A model generated the notes under the pieces. The model was not told the DNA's origin, did not search any database, and saw only the letters and a program-made list of their open reading frames with translations. A stretch of 33,002 bases of DNA. It comes from FCB group bacterium (lineage in GTDB: Bacteria; Zixibacteria; MSB-5A5; GN15; JAAZOE01). Made by a program: the position numbers and the translations under genes. Shown piece after piece: positions 7,153-16,231 of the stretch (its first letter is position 1; the number at the start of each line of letters is the position of its first letter). The stretch is taken from positions 1 through 33,002 of the forward strand of contig JAAEQF010000231.1 of NCBI GenBank assembly GCA_024231695.1, written 5' to 3'.

Positions 7153-8061
7153 TTAACGCATCAACAAAAGACTCAGAGCCATCACGGCCATCCCGGCAAT
7201 CAGTCCAAAGATACTGTCATGTCCCTTGCCATACGCGCGACTGGTCGGCAACAGCTCATCAAGGCTGATATAAACCATAATACCGGCCACAACACCAAAA
7301 AGGATACCCATCACTTCGGGTGGAATAACACCGCCCTCACCACCGACAAAGAAACGCAAGGCACCATAGGCCACAATCGCCCCCACCGGTTCGGCCAGAC
7401 CACTCAGGACGGAATAGACGAACGCCTTTTTTCGATTTCCGGTGGCATAGAATATCGGTACGGAAACGCTGATACCTTCGGGGATATTGTGCAGGGCAAT
7501 GGCCACGGCAATCGCCAGTCCCAGGGTGGGATCATGCAGGGCCGCCAGAAAGGTCGCCAGCCCTTCGGGAAAATTATGAATAGCGATAGCCAAAGCCGTA
7601 AACAGGCCCATGCGCATCAATTTATGATTATGGCCACCTTGAAAATGAACCTTATCGTTCGTCTTCTCCGCGCCAATTTGAGCGATTGTTTCAGAATCCA
7701 GGACCTTAACCGCAGCATCATGCAAAGGCGCGGTTTCCGACTCAGAGTGCGTTTCATGCGGGTTCTCGGCGGCCGGGATCAGATTGTCAATGAGGCCAAT
7801 CAGCAGTATACCGCTGAAAAATGAAGCGGCATTCACCCAATGCCCCCAATAATCGCCATAGCTTTCGGTCAGGGCGTCGACGCCCTTGATAAAAATCTCA
7901 ACAAAGGAAACATAAAGCATCACTCCGGCGGAAAAACCAGTGGCGATGGAAAGGAAACGGTAGTTGGTCCTCTTGGCCATAAAGGCGATGGCGCTGCCGA
8001 TGCCGGTGGCCATACCGGCGAAGACAGTCAATCCCAACGCATAAAGGACATCATTACTCAT
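7153..8061 (-). CDS. zupT: ZIP-family metal transporter, ZupT-like
   Basis: This 302-aa inner-membrane protein has about eight predicted spans. It carries the two signature metal-binding segments of ZIP transporters, HNFPEG (H162) and HNIPEG (H191), in adjacent central helices. A His-rich loop between spans 3 and 4 (PHETHSE near 101, GGHNHK near 143) is typical of the family. ZupT proteins import zinc and other divalent metals into the cytoplasm, and the length fits. The gene stands alone between secreted-protein genes. It has no strong Shine-Dalgarno sequence: upstream of the ATG is AGAAAGTTCGGATT. No regulator or metal-box palindrome was seen nearby. Substrate specificity cannot be read from the sequence. 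Confidence 0.93.
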   Translation of the reverse strand: MSNDVLYALGLTVFAGMATGIGSAIAFMAKRTNYRFLSIATGFSAGVMLYVSFVEIFIKGVDALTESYGDYWGHWVNAASFFSGILLIGLIDNLIPAAENPHETHSESETAPLHDAAVKVLDSETIAQIGAEKTNDKVHFQGGHNHKLMRMGLFTALAIAIHNFPEGLATFLAALHDPTLGLAIAVAIALHNIPEGISVSVPIFYATGNRKKAFVYSVLSGLAEPVGAIVAYGALRFFVGGEGGVIPPEVMGILFGVVAGIMVYISLDELLPTSRAYGKGHDSIFGLIAGMAVMALSLLLMR

Positions 8062-8170
8062 AATCCGAACTTTCTACGGTAACATGTGATGAAATACGTC
8101 TCAATAGTATTTAGCCTGTATTACGAATGGTATCAACAATAATTTGGATAAAAACTGATACTGTATAATA

Positions 8171-8200
8171 AGAAAGGCCGGATAAAAATCCGGCCTTTCT
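8171..8200 (-). terminator. Terminator of the 1077-aa dockerin gene
   Basis: Perfect 13-bp stem AGAAAGGCCGGAT / ATCCGGCCTTTCT with an AAAA loop, 33 bp past the stop at 8233. On the minus strand it runs into a T-rich tract. It is nearly identical to the terminator at 11713-11738. Confidence 0.85.
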
Positions 8201-8232
8201 GACTTGAAAATTGATTAACTGTTTCGGCGGCC

Positions 8233-11200
8233 TCAATCCGGCCATTCACACATGTCATCACAAATTGGCGGATCGCCACCCTTGAAGACGTAGTTGATCA
8301 AGTAAACGGCATCGCCGACATTAAGCGTACAGTCGCCGTTGGCGTCACCCTCAGTTAGGCAATCGGGAGCTGGGCCACTCTTGAAAACGTAATTGATCAT
8401 ATAAACGGCATCGCCAACATTGACAGAACCATCATTATTGGCATCACCCGGCATTGTGCAACAAGAGGTCGAAACCGGACCGAGGACATGCCCGTACCAG
8501 GTTATACCACTCGTGTCATTAAGGTGAGAACTGAGCGCGTTATATGATGCTGTATGCGAAGTGTCGTAACCGGTAAGTTCATACGAGAATCCGCAAAGTG
8601 AATCATCGGGCATGACTGGGTGCGTGGTAGTCGTCCAGATTATTCCTCGCCAGTCAGGCGTATTGGTATCGACGGCATCGAAATCGTCTGGATCAAGGAA
8701 AGGTGGAACAGGTGACAAGCCGGGTGTATTAGCCGGAATCCACTCTTCAGCACTCCATCCCGACGGACTTTGCACATTCAACGATGAATAATTGAAGGGG
8801 ACATCAATTGATATGGCAAAGTGGTAGATCGGCTCAAGAATATCCGTCTCATACTCCCCGCTGTGGGCGCAGAATTGGTAAACATCTGCCAGACGACCTT
8901 GTCTGGTCGTGCTGACAATACCTTTGCCCTTGGGAGCTTTTTCATTCTTACCCAGCGGACAGATAGTCATCATCTTGACCATTTCCAGATAATCGGAACC
9001 GGCCGGCGGTATGCCCGCCTGAGGACTATTGGTAACGCGGAGCTTGTCGCCATTGGTAGTCGGATTCTGAATATCACAAACTTCGTAGTTTTCTCCGGCC
9101 ACGACCTTGGCATTTTCGGCCTGGGCTCCGGCGCTGTTTCGCCAGCCATTGGTCGTGACTACTTTAGAAGGTGGTTCGGCATCATCCCAGCCGGCTGCGG
9201 TCTGAGCATGATACCAATCGCGTTTTTTGCCAACCGGTCCAACCTTTACCCAGGTACCGGCAGGTTCGCCTGCATCATGGGCCTTAAAATATGGAATCAC
9301 ATCCTGACAACGCTTCAATTCCTTCTCAAAGTTGGAATACGAAGCTGCGTCGCCGCTGTACATGGTTACAATCAGGCCATCATTAGCGCCCGCCTTCCAA
9401 TATTTCCCTTTGCCTTTGATATAATCGGCAACGCCTTTGGCGCCGCCTTTCTTTTTAGTCCGGATTCCATCCTCCAATTTGGTGATAACATCCTGACCGT
9501 CATCCTCCCAATCTCCGGGATCGCCATTGGAATGGGGAATTACGCCGGCATGTCCGTGATGATCCCAATACCAGAAACAATTAGTAACGGCTACTTCCAG
9601 ACAAACACCCTTGCCCGGTTTCTGCTGATAATCAGCAATGCCGGTTCCAGTTGAATCCTTGTATTTGACATCACTCGAATCGGTAACCTTGGTCGTCTTT
9701 GGGCTATCCGGTGCATTACTGGTTATTTCAATATTGGCATAACCCTCTTTGTTGTAAGGCATATCCACTGGCGGGTAGATATCCAAATGAATAGTCTCAC
9801 TGTTAAAATCACCGCTGGGAATTGTGCCCGCTGTCTGCGACGGGTAGATCCAATCGTAACCGTAATCATAGGAGATGGTGAGGCTGTAACTCAAACTGGC
9901 ATTTCCAATATTTTCCAAAACCAGATCATAAGTCGATGGATATGATGTGGTTATCGGTAGCTCGCTGGATACGATAAGTCTCGGCGCATGAACAATACTG
10001 CGGCAGCCAGTTCTGAGATGCATAACCGGATTCAAAGTCCAGGTACCTTCGCCATCGATAATAGAACCAGCGTCTGTGTCCTCGATATAAAGGATATCCA
10101 GAGTATCATCACCGCCGTCGTACATGCCATACAAGGCCATAGAAGACCAATGTTCACTCTGGCATTCGGCGCTGTCGCAGGCTGGTGATCGGGTCTGAGT
10201 CAGATTCTGTGGTAAATCCCAGGTATATCCATCATCATCCGAACCGGACATATATAATTCACCGTTGGCAAAACCGTGCTGGGAACAATCGGCCAGACCA
10301 TCCGGATCGTAATCGCCGAATTGAGTCCAGAGCGCATAAAGGTTTCCATCGCATGCACTGATCGATGGTTTGGATATATACAGATTCCAATTACCCGGAT
10401 CACAGGAAGAGGTCATCGTGTAGGTGGCTTCGGTAATAATTCGAGCCGCTCCGATTCCCGAGTTCCAATACATGAGCCGACTCTTGTCTGAACTGAAATC
10501 TCCAGGAGTCGGAAGCTTGCGAGCCGCCCAGGTAATACTCAGATTACTATATGAGTCAAAGACAGCAGAGAGGTCGGTATAGGCCCGCCAAAGTGAGTCG
10601 ATTGTGTAATTGGTGATACAGATTGGTGGAGACCAGTTGTGTCCTTGATCTTCTGAGATCATGTAGTATACATCAAGGTCGACTTCTCCCCCGGAACCCT
10701 CGGCTTGCCCCACACGATCATCGGTATATATAATTGCCACTTGATCGGATGCAGGATCGGCCACAACGGTAAACGAGAGGTTGGTGCAGGTTTCAATATA
10801 AGTTCCATAATCAAAGGAACTGGTTCCGATTCGACGAAACAAAACCATATCGTTACTGCCATCGCCAAGTCTGGTTAAAACATACACAACGCTTTCGGTC
10901 ACATCGTAAACTGCCGAATCATGATAAGCGATTATCGGCCAGCCGCTATTGATTTCGGTTTCAAGAAAAAATCCGGCGCCTGGCATAAAATCTTCACAGA
11001 AGTAAGTCGAGGTATCGCCCATGTAGGTACTCATGTAGGCGAGTATACCGCCGCCATCGCTATTCGCATCACAGGTTGTAAAGGCGCCATATTCCACCCA
11101 AACCACTATTCCTCCAGGACTTAGTATATAATCCATCATTGATGGATCATAAGCCTGATAATTAACATGGCGATTTCCGGGTATTTCAAATGCATCCTGA

Positions 11201-11466
11201 GCCGTCCAGACCATGTGAACAAAATTGGTTATAGGCCGATGGGCAATCTGTCGCCCCATCGTCCCATAATGTTGAAGATCGTGGGTTGTTTCACCAACCT
11301 GAGTACCCGGTGACTGGCTGATGGACAAAAATGAAAATCGGGATGTACGTTCGCCCTGTTTTAAGCTATTATCATCTGCAGGGCCAGCCTTAACTGACAA
11401 AGCTGCAAACAACAGCAGGCAAAGCAGTGGAAATAGAATGGATGTAGAGCGTGATCGAAATCGCAT
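8233..11466 (-). CDS. Large secreted Asp-box protein with dockerin-like end
   Basis: This 1077-aa protein starts at MRFRSRST with GAGGAGG upstream. A longer open frame from 11553 would put 29 residues before the signal peptide and is rejected. After the signal peptide (about 1-27), the first 450 residues look like a beta-propeller. Two Asp-box motifs, SEDQGHNW (about 271) and SDDDGYTW (about 408), are typical of BNR/sialidase-like repeats. Residues 500-590 resemble an Ig-like domain. From about 618 a Cys/His-containing region (GVCLEVAVTNCFWYWDHHGH) recalls a C39-like peptidase fold, but no complete active site is proven. The end (1007-1062) has two dockerin-like motifs, and the tail is PPICDDMCEWPD. 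It has its own promoter and terminator. Enzymatic activity is unproven. Confidence 0.85.
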   Translation of the reverse strand: MRFRSRSTSILFPLLCLLLFAALSVKAGPADDNSLKQGERTSRFSFLSISQSPGTQVGETTHDLQHYGTMGRQIAHRPITNFVHMVWTAQDAFEIPGNRHVNYQAYDPSMMDYILSPGGIVVWVEYGAFTTCDANSDGGGILAYMSTYMGDTSTYFCEDFMPGAGFFLETEINSGWPIIAYHDSAVYDVTESVVYVLTRLGDGSNDMVLFRRIGTSSFDYGTYIETCTNLSFTVVADPASDQVAIIYTDDRVGQAEGSGGEVDLDVYYMISEDQGHNWSPPICITNYTIDSLWRAYTDLSAVFDSYSNLSITWAARKLPTPGDFSSDKSRLMYWNSGIGAARIITEATYTMTSSCDPGNWNLYISKPSISACDGNLYALWTQFGDYDPDGLADCSQHGFANGELYMSGSDDDGYTWDLPQNLTQTRSPACDSAECQSEHWSSMALYGMYDGGDDTLDILYIEDTDAGSIIDGEGTWTLNPVMHLRTGCRSIVHAPRLIVSSELPITTSYPSTYDLVLENIGNASLSYSLTISYDYGYDWIYPSQTAGTIPSGDFNSETIHLDIYPPVDMPYNKEGYANIEITSNAPDSPKTTKVTDSSDVKYKDSTGTGIADYQQKPGKGVCLEVAVTNCFWYWDHHGHAGVIPHSNGDPGDWEDDGQDVITKLEDGIRTKKKGGAKGVADYIKGKGKYWKAGANDGLIVTMYSGDAASYSNFEKELKRCQDVIPYFKAHDAGEPAGTWVKVGPVGKKRDWYHAQTAAGWDDAEPPSKVVTTNGWRNSAGAQAENAKVVAGENYEVCDIQNPTTNGDKLRVTNSPQAGIPPAGSDYLEMVKMMTICPLGKNEKAPKGKGIVSTTRQGRLADVYQFCAHSGEYETDILEPIYHFAISIDVPFNYSSLNVQSPSGWSAEEWIPANTPGLSPVPPFLDPDDFDAVDTNTPDWRGIIWTTTTHPVMPDDSLCGFSYELTGYDTSHTASYNALSSHLNDTSGITWYGHVLGPVSTSCCTMPGDANNDGSVNVGDAVYMINYVFKSGPAPDCLTEGDANGDCTLNVGDAVYLINYVFKGGDPPICDDMCEWPD

Positions 11467-11620
11467 GATTTTACCTCCTCGAACAAGATTATTTCCGCAA
11501 GATATTATGGTGCGAAATGGTCCCCCCGATATCTCTGACGGGTAGGGGTACAAATAAAGTATGTTGATGTGACCAAACTGTTCTTAACAGATGCTTGTCG
11601 AAGAATGAAAACCCAATGGG

Positions 11621-11649
11621 AATCTAATAGCTGCAAGATGATATGTCAA
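11621..11649 (-). promoter_or_regulatory. Promoter of the 1077-aa gene
   Basis: On the minus strand, -35 TTGACA (11649-11644), 17 bp, -10 TAGATT (11626-11621). The leader would be about 148 nt, much longer than those of the neighbouring genes, with no obvious riboswitch-like structure. Confidence 0.55.
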
Positions 11650-11712
11650 GCGATATTACCGCATCCAAAAGCCCAAAGGCTCTAAAGTAGATGCCCTACT
11701 TGTACCAAGAAA

Positions 11713-11738
11713 AAAGGCCGGATAATAATCCGGCCTTT
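11713..11738 (-). terminator. Terminator of the 1026-aa dockerin gene
   Basis: Perfect 11-bp stem AAAGGCCGGAT / ATCCGGCCTTT with AATA loop, 34 bp past the stop at 11772. It is followed on the minus strand by TTTCTT after the stem's own Ts. It is the sibling of the terminator at 8171-8200. Confidence 0.85.
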
Positions 11739-11771
11739 CTTACATGAAAATTAATTAGCTGTTCAGCGGCC

Positions 11772-14700
11772 TCAATCCGGCCATGTACACATGTCGTCAC
11801 AGATAGGCGGATCGCCTCCCTTAAAGACGTAATTAATCAGGAACACGGCATCGCCGACATTAAGCGTACAGTCACCGTTGGCATCTCCGGCCGGCATCTG
11901 GCTGGGCGCTGTACCGCCCTTGAAGACATAGTTGATCATATAGACGGCATCGCCGACGTTGATGGCAATATCACCATTGGCGTCGCCGCAGTAGTAACAG
12001 TATTCGAGCCAAACGTATGGTTCGCATTCATCAGGTATGGCGTTACCGTTAGTGTCGGGAGACGTCATGAGAGCAATATCCACCGAATCTTCCACGCCGT
12101 TATTATTGCAATCGACCAGCAGCGCCGGATGGATGGCAATGGTCGGGCCATTGGTCATCATTCCGTCATCATCCCAGTCCGCCCGAAGGACAACTTCCTG
12201 AAAACTGAACGCCTTGAATTCGGACAATTGTACCTCAACCATGATACTCTGCGTATCATTGGGAGGGATGTAGGTTTCACCGATCACTTCATCTCCGAAA
12301 GGCAAACCATTTAGACTGAGAAAAACATTACTGTCAATTACAAACGTATCACAGGCGCAAGACGGAATGACTCCGATTTGATAGTCAAACGCACCGGTTG
12401 GATCGCCGGTATTAGTGACTGGAAATTCCAAAATCGCCGTGCTGTCCACGTGCAGATCTACTACAGGCCATTGATAGGGGTCAGCATACGGGCAGTACAA
12501 ACTAGAAACGCCATGAATTGATCCTCGGCAGAAAAACATATCGCCGGTTATCGGATCAAGTACCCAGGCGCTGTAACAGGCTATATCACCCACGCCAAAG
12601 GAAGGATCTTTATTGGCCACGACCGTTATCGGCAGAGACGACCCGCCCGGGACGGTGACGCTGGACGGCGATGAAGATACGAAGCCGAAAGGTGTAGTGG
12701 TATTGCTGACTACCCCTGAAGGACAATCAGCCGGTGAACTGCCGATGCCCCAATAGTAAGTCACCGGATTGTTCGACTCATTGTAGATATTAAAAGTGAA
12801 CGTCCGGGTAGCATCATTGGGACAGAAGATCAGTTTGGGAAGATGACAATAAGACCGGCATTTACCCTTTTCTTCAGCATTGTATATGGCCAGAATTTCA
12901 GTGAGTTCCAAGGACCGCTCAAAAATTTGAACCTCGTCGATAAGGCCGCTGAAATACTCATTGGTGAAGCAGCAACCGCTGTTATTAAGCGATGGTCCAT
13001 GGCCGATATCCATTCTCCCGTTTGAATTCGTCCAATGAAGTAGTCCCAACGGAACCGGGCCGGTCGGCGTTGCCGGGTAGGCCGTGCCGTTATGATAGAA
13101 GGTGACTTCAGGCGTTCCCATAGTCCTCGATACGGTTACGGCCACATGTTGCCACTGGTTTAGCATTATCGGCGCGGCAGTAGTCATAAAGGGCGGCAAA
13201 ATAGCTCCCCCTTGTTCGACCATCTCCAGGCCAAGATAGCCGGGTGTGCTTTGATCCATATTGACAAAAAACCTTATTCCCGGCCCCCAACGTGAAACTC
13301 GATTATCCACGATTATTCGGTTTTCGCAGGGATGGAAACCGCCATTGGTCACACAGGTTGCATTCTGACACCAGGTTGACCAGGCTTCCGGGTAAATCCA
13401 GGCGTCGATAGTGAAATCGCCGGTGCCGATATAATCGAAAGGATCATCGTTAACGCGCACGACTCCTGTTCCGTTCATTCGCGTAAATCGATAGGCCCCG
13501 CCAACCTTTCCGGTAACGAATCCCGGATTATTGAAATGGACGCCGTCGCGATTACTGACGATATCGTTGCTCGTGGGCGGAGCCGTTTCGTTCAGCGGCC
13601 ACCAGGAAAGCAGATGCGGTGGTGGTTTGACACAGTTACCTCCACAGGGATTGGGAGTACAGCCGGCATGGGGATAAAAAGTACCGAGACCGCCTGAAAT
13701 AGCGTCGCAATCCGCCCATCCTACGGCAAATACGCAGGATCCATCCGGCAGACAGCAGGCCCCCGTATCGCAGTCCATGCATATTTGCATGGTCAAATCC
13801 AGAAAATCAATCTTGGTATCGTCTTGCATGATTATATCGAGGTCGCCATCCTGTAATGTAGCCAGAATATTGGTTGGGCAAAAAGCCGGACCTCTCGCCA
13901 TAAGCGGCAAATCAGCCAGATTAAGGCATATATCCAGTGTATCCCCCACGGCCCAGAGGGTATCGGCCGGATCGCCGCTCAAATAGGACTTCAAATACCC
14001 GATCTTGGCGGCCCAAATGGTGTTTGTCTCGTTTTGCCTCAAAAGGAAATTATCATTCTGGCTACCATCCCCGATGGGCGTCAGCCGGAAGCAAAGTTCG
14101 GCGCTGACGATACAGCAGTGAGCGTCCCAACCGGTAAACGTATGGCCGAAACAACGATCCATTGTGTTGGAATCAAAAAACGGATCAGCTCCAGCACTGA
14201 TATTGCCCATCTCAATCAACAAATCAACACTGGGTGATGACGGTTCCGGCACGGTAGCATCGAATTTATCGGATATTCCCGCCGGCTGAAACCAACCATG
14301 TACCAGCCCCGATTCACATAGCGTGTCGCAGCGCGGGCCATGCACCGGCCCGGCTCCCATTCCCACCGGAGCACTCCAGTCGGCCGAAACCGAAGGAAAA
14401 GCAGCTACCGTCCAGTCCACATCATGGGGATAACCGTCATAATTGAAACCAAAGTCGGCTGATGTTGATGAAAGTGGCGCCCCGCTGATATTATAAAAAA
14501 TAAATGTATAGGAACAGTCATCTGTTGGCCCAGGCGAAACTGAACCGTGTGGAGTGGGGCCGCTGTGATCCGGCCTCGTGCCGGGAATTATTGTATATGT
14601 CCACCCGGCCGGGTGACAAATATCCGAATAGTGACTGAGATAGGTATCGTGGGTCCCGATAAAAATCGTATCCGGATTCTGAGGAACAGCCCCGGTCGTT

Positions 14701-14852
14701 ACGCGATAAACAAAATCCCTTACAATGCCGTCATAGCTGACTATTCCGGTACCGCCGCAACTTCGACCATCACAGCGAATATCCTGAGCATTGACAATTC
14801 CGGCGAAGATTAGAAGTAAAAACACTGGCGCAACTATAACTAACCGCCTCAT
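11772..14852 (-). CDS. Large secreted LamG-like protein with dockerin-like end
   Basis: This 1026-aa protein has a signal peptide (1-22, cleavage near VNA-QD) and GGAGGT before the ATG. Residues 23-355 form an unassigned region with scattered cysteines. One TGACCLPDGSC repeat (363-403) is of the kind found three times in the 236-aa protein. Residues about 412-662 are a LamG/concanavalin-A-like domain (SWWPLNE, TIDAWIYP, WQHVAVTV, YFSGLIDEVQIFERSL). Two Ig-like stretches follow (about 670-780 and 795-910). Then comes DCNNNGVEDSVDIA...DTNGNAIPDECE, an Asp/Asn-rich likely calcium-binding motif. Two dockerin-like motifs (956-1012) end in PPICDDMCTWPD. It is probably exported and possibly glycan-binding. 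The last 60 codons and terminator are close kin of those of the 1077-aa gene. Confidence 0.87.
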   Translation of the reverse strand: MRRLVIVAPVFLLLIFAGIVNAQDIRCDGRSCGGTGIVSYDGIVRDFVYRVTTGAVPQNPDTIFIGTHDTYLSHYSDICHPAGWTYTIIPGTRPDHSGPTPHGSVSPGPTDDCSYTFIFYNISGAPLSSTSADFGFNYDGYPHDVDWTVAAFPSVSADWSAPVGMGAGPVHGPRCDTLCESGLVHGWFQPAGISDKFDATVPEPSSPSVDLLIEMGNISAGADPFFDSNTMDRCFGHTFTGWDAHCCIVSAELCFRLTPIGDGSQNDNFLLRQNETNTIWAAKIGYLKSYLSGDPADTLWAVGDTLDICLNLADLPLMARGPAFCPTNILATLQDGDLDIIMQDDTKIDFLDLTMQICMDCDTGACCLPDGSCVFAVGWADCDAISGGLGTFYPHAGCTPNPCGGNCVKPPPHLLSWWPLNETAPPTSNDIVSNRDGVHFNNPGFVTGKVGGAYRFTRMNGTGVVRVNDDPFDYIGTGDFTIDAWIYPEAWSTWCQNATCVTNGGFHPCENRIIVDNRVSRWGPGIRFFVNMDQSTPGYLGLEMVEQGGAILPPFMTTAAPIMLNQWQHVAVTVSRTMGTPEVTFYHNGTAYPATPTGPVPLGLLHWTNSNGRMDIGHGPSLNNSGCCFTNEYFSGLIDEVQIFERSLELTEILAIYNAEEKGKCRSYCHLPKLIFCPNDATRTFTFNIYNESNNPVTYYWGIGSSPADCPSGVVSNTTTPFGFVSSSPSSVTVPGGSSLPITVVANKDPSFGVGDIACYSAWVLDPITGDMFFCRGSIHGVSSLYCPYADPYQWPVVDLHVDSTAILEFPVTNTGDPTGAFDYQIGVIPSCACDTFVIDSNVFLSLNGLPFGDEVIGETYIPPNDTQSIMVEVQLSEFKAFSFQEVVLRADWDDDGMMTNGPTIAIHPALLVDCNNNGVEDSVDIALMTSPDTNGNAIPDECEPYVWLEYCYYCGDANGDIAINVGDAVYMINYVFKGGTAPSQMPAGDANGDCTLNVGDAVFLINYVFKGGDPPICDDMCTWPD

Positions 14853-14921
14853 AGCTACCTCCCTGCAATAATATATTTTCCGAGTTGTCAGTCAATGATG
14901 TGTGGTCTGCGATGTTAATAT

Positions 14922-14950
14922 ATAATAACGCAAGTGAGAAAAAAAGTCAA
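14922..14950 (-). promoter_or_regulatory. Promoter of the 1026-aa gene
   Basis: On the minus strand, -35 TTGACT (14950-14945), 17 bp, -10 TATTAT (14927-14922). The predicted leader is about 63 nt. The spacer begins with a T-run. Confidence 0.6.
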
Positions 14951-15162
14951 GCTATTACATAGGCGACAAAGTTAAACCACATAATACACTTTGAATGCTT
15001 TATATAAATTATTATGAATGGTGTGCTTTCTCGTTACCCAACAAAAAACATGCTTGCCTGTTTCCGTTTCTCAAAACCCAGTTCATTCTGGCGATAGTGA
15101 GTAGGGCAGAAGTCCCAAACTTCTGCCGATTTATTATTTTCTGTTCGACTTCGTTGATTATA
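14951..15162. other. Intergenic, one REP hairpin, no gene
   Basis: AT-rich stretch upstream of the 1026-aa gene and downstream of the small anchored protein. It contains REP1 (15101-15127). A plus-strand open frame across it lacks a ribosome binding site and overlaps the gene on the other strand, so it is not called. Confidence 0.5.
15101..15127 (+). repeat. REP1: GTAG-footed hairpin
   Basis: GTAG (15101-15104) directly followed by stem GGCAGAAGT / ACTTCTGCC with a 5-nt loop CCCAA. It is the same family as REP4 at 16232-16261, in inverted orientation to it. Confidence 0.7.
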
Positions 15163-15504
15163 TTAATCTTTACTATTAATCGGTTGAACATCTTTACTAT
15201 TCCAGCACGGCATTTGGGGATTTATGTGATTACTGTTTTTAATTATATAGTATTTTAACGAATCCGGCTTCTCGTAATAGTTCATTAAAAGGATTGCCTT
15301 TAAAAATCCTTCATCCATTGAGCCAGCATCACTTAAAACAGCACCTGGGTATAATTCACCAACCTTGTTACCGTCTTGGAATAAGGATATTTGTTCCCTC
15401 AAGTGAAAAATCTTATCCGTTGATTCCTTATTAACATACTTGCTAGATATAAATCCGATCAAGAAGCATACAACCGCAGAAAGAATGCAAATAGAGAGTT
15501 TCAT
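15163..15504 (-). CDS. Small membrane-anchored or exported protein, unknown
   Basis: This 113-aa protein has an N-terminal hydrophobic segment (residues 4-20, LSICILSAVVCFLIGFI) that is a signal anchor or signal peptide. A polar, Lys/Asp-rich remainder follows (KVGELYPGAV, FLKAILLMNYYEKPD). AAGGAG lies about 10 bases before the ATG, so translation is plausible. I recognise no family. It lies immediately downstream of RAYT1 on the same strand, between REP1 and REP2. There is only about 70 bp between the genes, so they could be cotranscribed, but no functional link is known. Its low-complexity C-terminus (SKDVQPINSKD) may be poorly conserved. Confidence 0.6.
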   Translation of the reverse strand: MKLSICILSAVVCFLIGFISSKYVNKESTDKIFHLREQISLFQDGNKVGELYPGAVLSDAGSMDEGFLKAILLMNYYEKPDSLKYYIIKNSNHINPQMPCWNSKDVQPINSKD

Positions 15505-15541
15505 CTTATCTACTCCTTACCTTCTTTATTATACTCAGCAG

Positions 15542-15568
15542 GTAGGTCAGGAGCCCTGCGCTCCTGAC
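15542..15568 (+). repeat. REP2: GTAG-footed hairpin just after RAYT1
   Basis: GTAG (15542-15545) followed by stem GTCAGGAGC / GCTCCTGAC with 5-nt loop CCTGC. It ends 6 bp from the RAYT1 stop codon. The 19-bp sequence GGTAGGTCAGGAGCCCTGC (15541-15559) recurs as an exact reverse complement at 16170-16188, on the other side of the gene. Confidence 0.8.
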
Positions 15569-15574
15569 AACATC

Positions 15575-16075
15575 TTATTCACCGAACTGCCCATCATCAT
15601 ACTTGAATTGCTCCCTCATGCCCCAATCCGGTTGATAACATCCGTCAAATGATTGAATCGACGAGTATTCCCAGTCAAACGGTTTTTCCACGTAACCATG
15701 CTTCACCGGATTATAATGTATATAATCGATGTGGCGGTTCATGTCATCATTATTCCGAATAATATGATCCCAAAAATGATGCTGCCATATTCTTCCGGAT
15801 TTAATGTGTACATGCTTTCGATACAATGAACCAAAACTCATCTTTACACGTTGTAGGATGTTTGAAATATCCTGCTCCAGGGGATCAATGATAACATGAA
15901 AATGATCCGGCAGAATTACCCAGGCGATCTTATCATAACGGCAACGGTGCTCAATGTCCTTGAATGATTGCATGAGCATATCCACATGGTCCAGGAGAAT
16001 GCGTTTCCGCAAGTAGGTCACATTGGTAATGAAATACGCATGTCCCGGCAACGGATATCTTCTTAATCGAGACAT
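15575..16075 (-). CDS. REP-associated tyrosine transposase (RAYT1)
   Basis: This 166-aa protein belongs to the Y1 HUH transposase family (Y1_Tnp, TnpA-REP type). It shows the opening RRYPLPGHAYFITNVTYLRKR, the HUH metal-binding pair in DHFHVII (about residues 57-63), and the C-terminal DYIHYNPVKHGYV block whose tyrosines include the likely nucleophile. W-x-H-x-F-W-DH (about 111-118) is also typical. Such enzymes cut and join single-stranded DNA at REP hairpins with a GTAG foot. Four such hairpins flank this gene, the inner pair as perfect inverted repeats. Length is normal for the family and no frameshift is seen. There is no clear Shine-Dalgarno before the ATG, suggesting weak expression. 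Confidence 0.93.
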   Translation of the reverse strand: MSRLRRYPLPGHAYFITNVTYLRKRILLDHVDMLMQSFKDIEHRCRYDKIAWVILPDHFHVIIDPLEQDISNILQRVKMSFGSLYRKHVHIKSGRIWQHHFWDHIIRNNDDMNRHIDYIHYNPVKHGYVEKPFDWEYSSIQSFDGCYQPDWGMREQFKYDDGQFGE

Positions 16076-16129
16076 GCTGTAATGTCATTAGTTTATAATT
16101 AGAAGTCAATCATATAAAGATTAAAATTT

Positions 16130-16187
16130 GTCAGGAGCGCGCGTTGCGCCCTCGGGACTTCGTCCCTCGGCAGGGCTCCTGACCTAC
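16130..16187 (-). repeat. REP3: GTAG-footed hairpin with nested insert
   Basis: Read on the minus strand: GTAG (16187-16184), arm GTCAGGAGC, then a 36-nt interior, then GCTCCTGAC (16138-16130). The interior holds a GGGAC/GTCCC hairpin and GC-rich GCGCGC/TTGCGCC sequence, so it looks like the REP2 hairpin with its loop expanded. It lies 55 bp upstream of the RAYT1 start. Confidence 0.75.
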
Positions 16188-16231
16188 CAACTATTACACA
16201 AAAACTAACACCGGGCCGTGCATGCGAGTCA

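Noticed and set aside
8821..9654. Plus-strand open frame of about 277 codons opposite the 1077-aa gene
   Set aside because: Shadow of a well-supported gene; no start signal, domain or sensible hydrophobic pattern.
11467..11553. Upstream start at 11553 for the 1077-aa gene
   Set aside because: It puts 29 non-hydrophobic residues before the signal peptide; the ATG at 11466 follows GAGGAGG.
14995..15258. Plus-strand open frame of 87 codons between the LamG gene and RAYT1
   Set aside because: No ribosome binding site, overlaps a better supported minus-strand gene and contains a REP hairpin.
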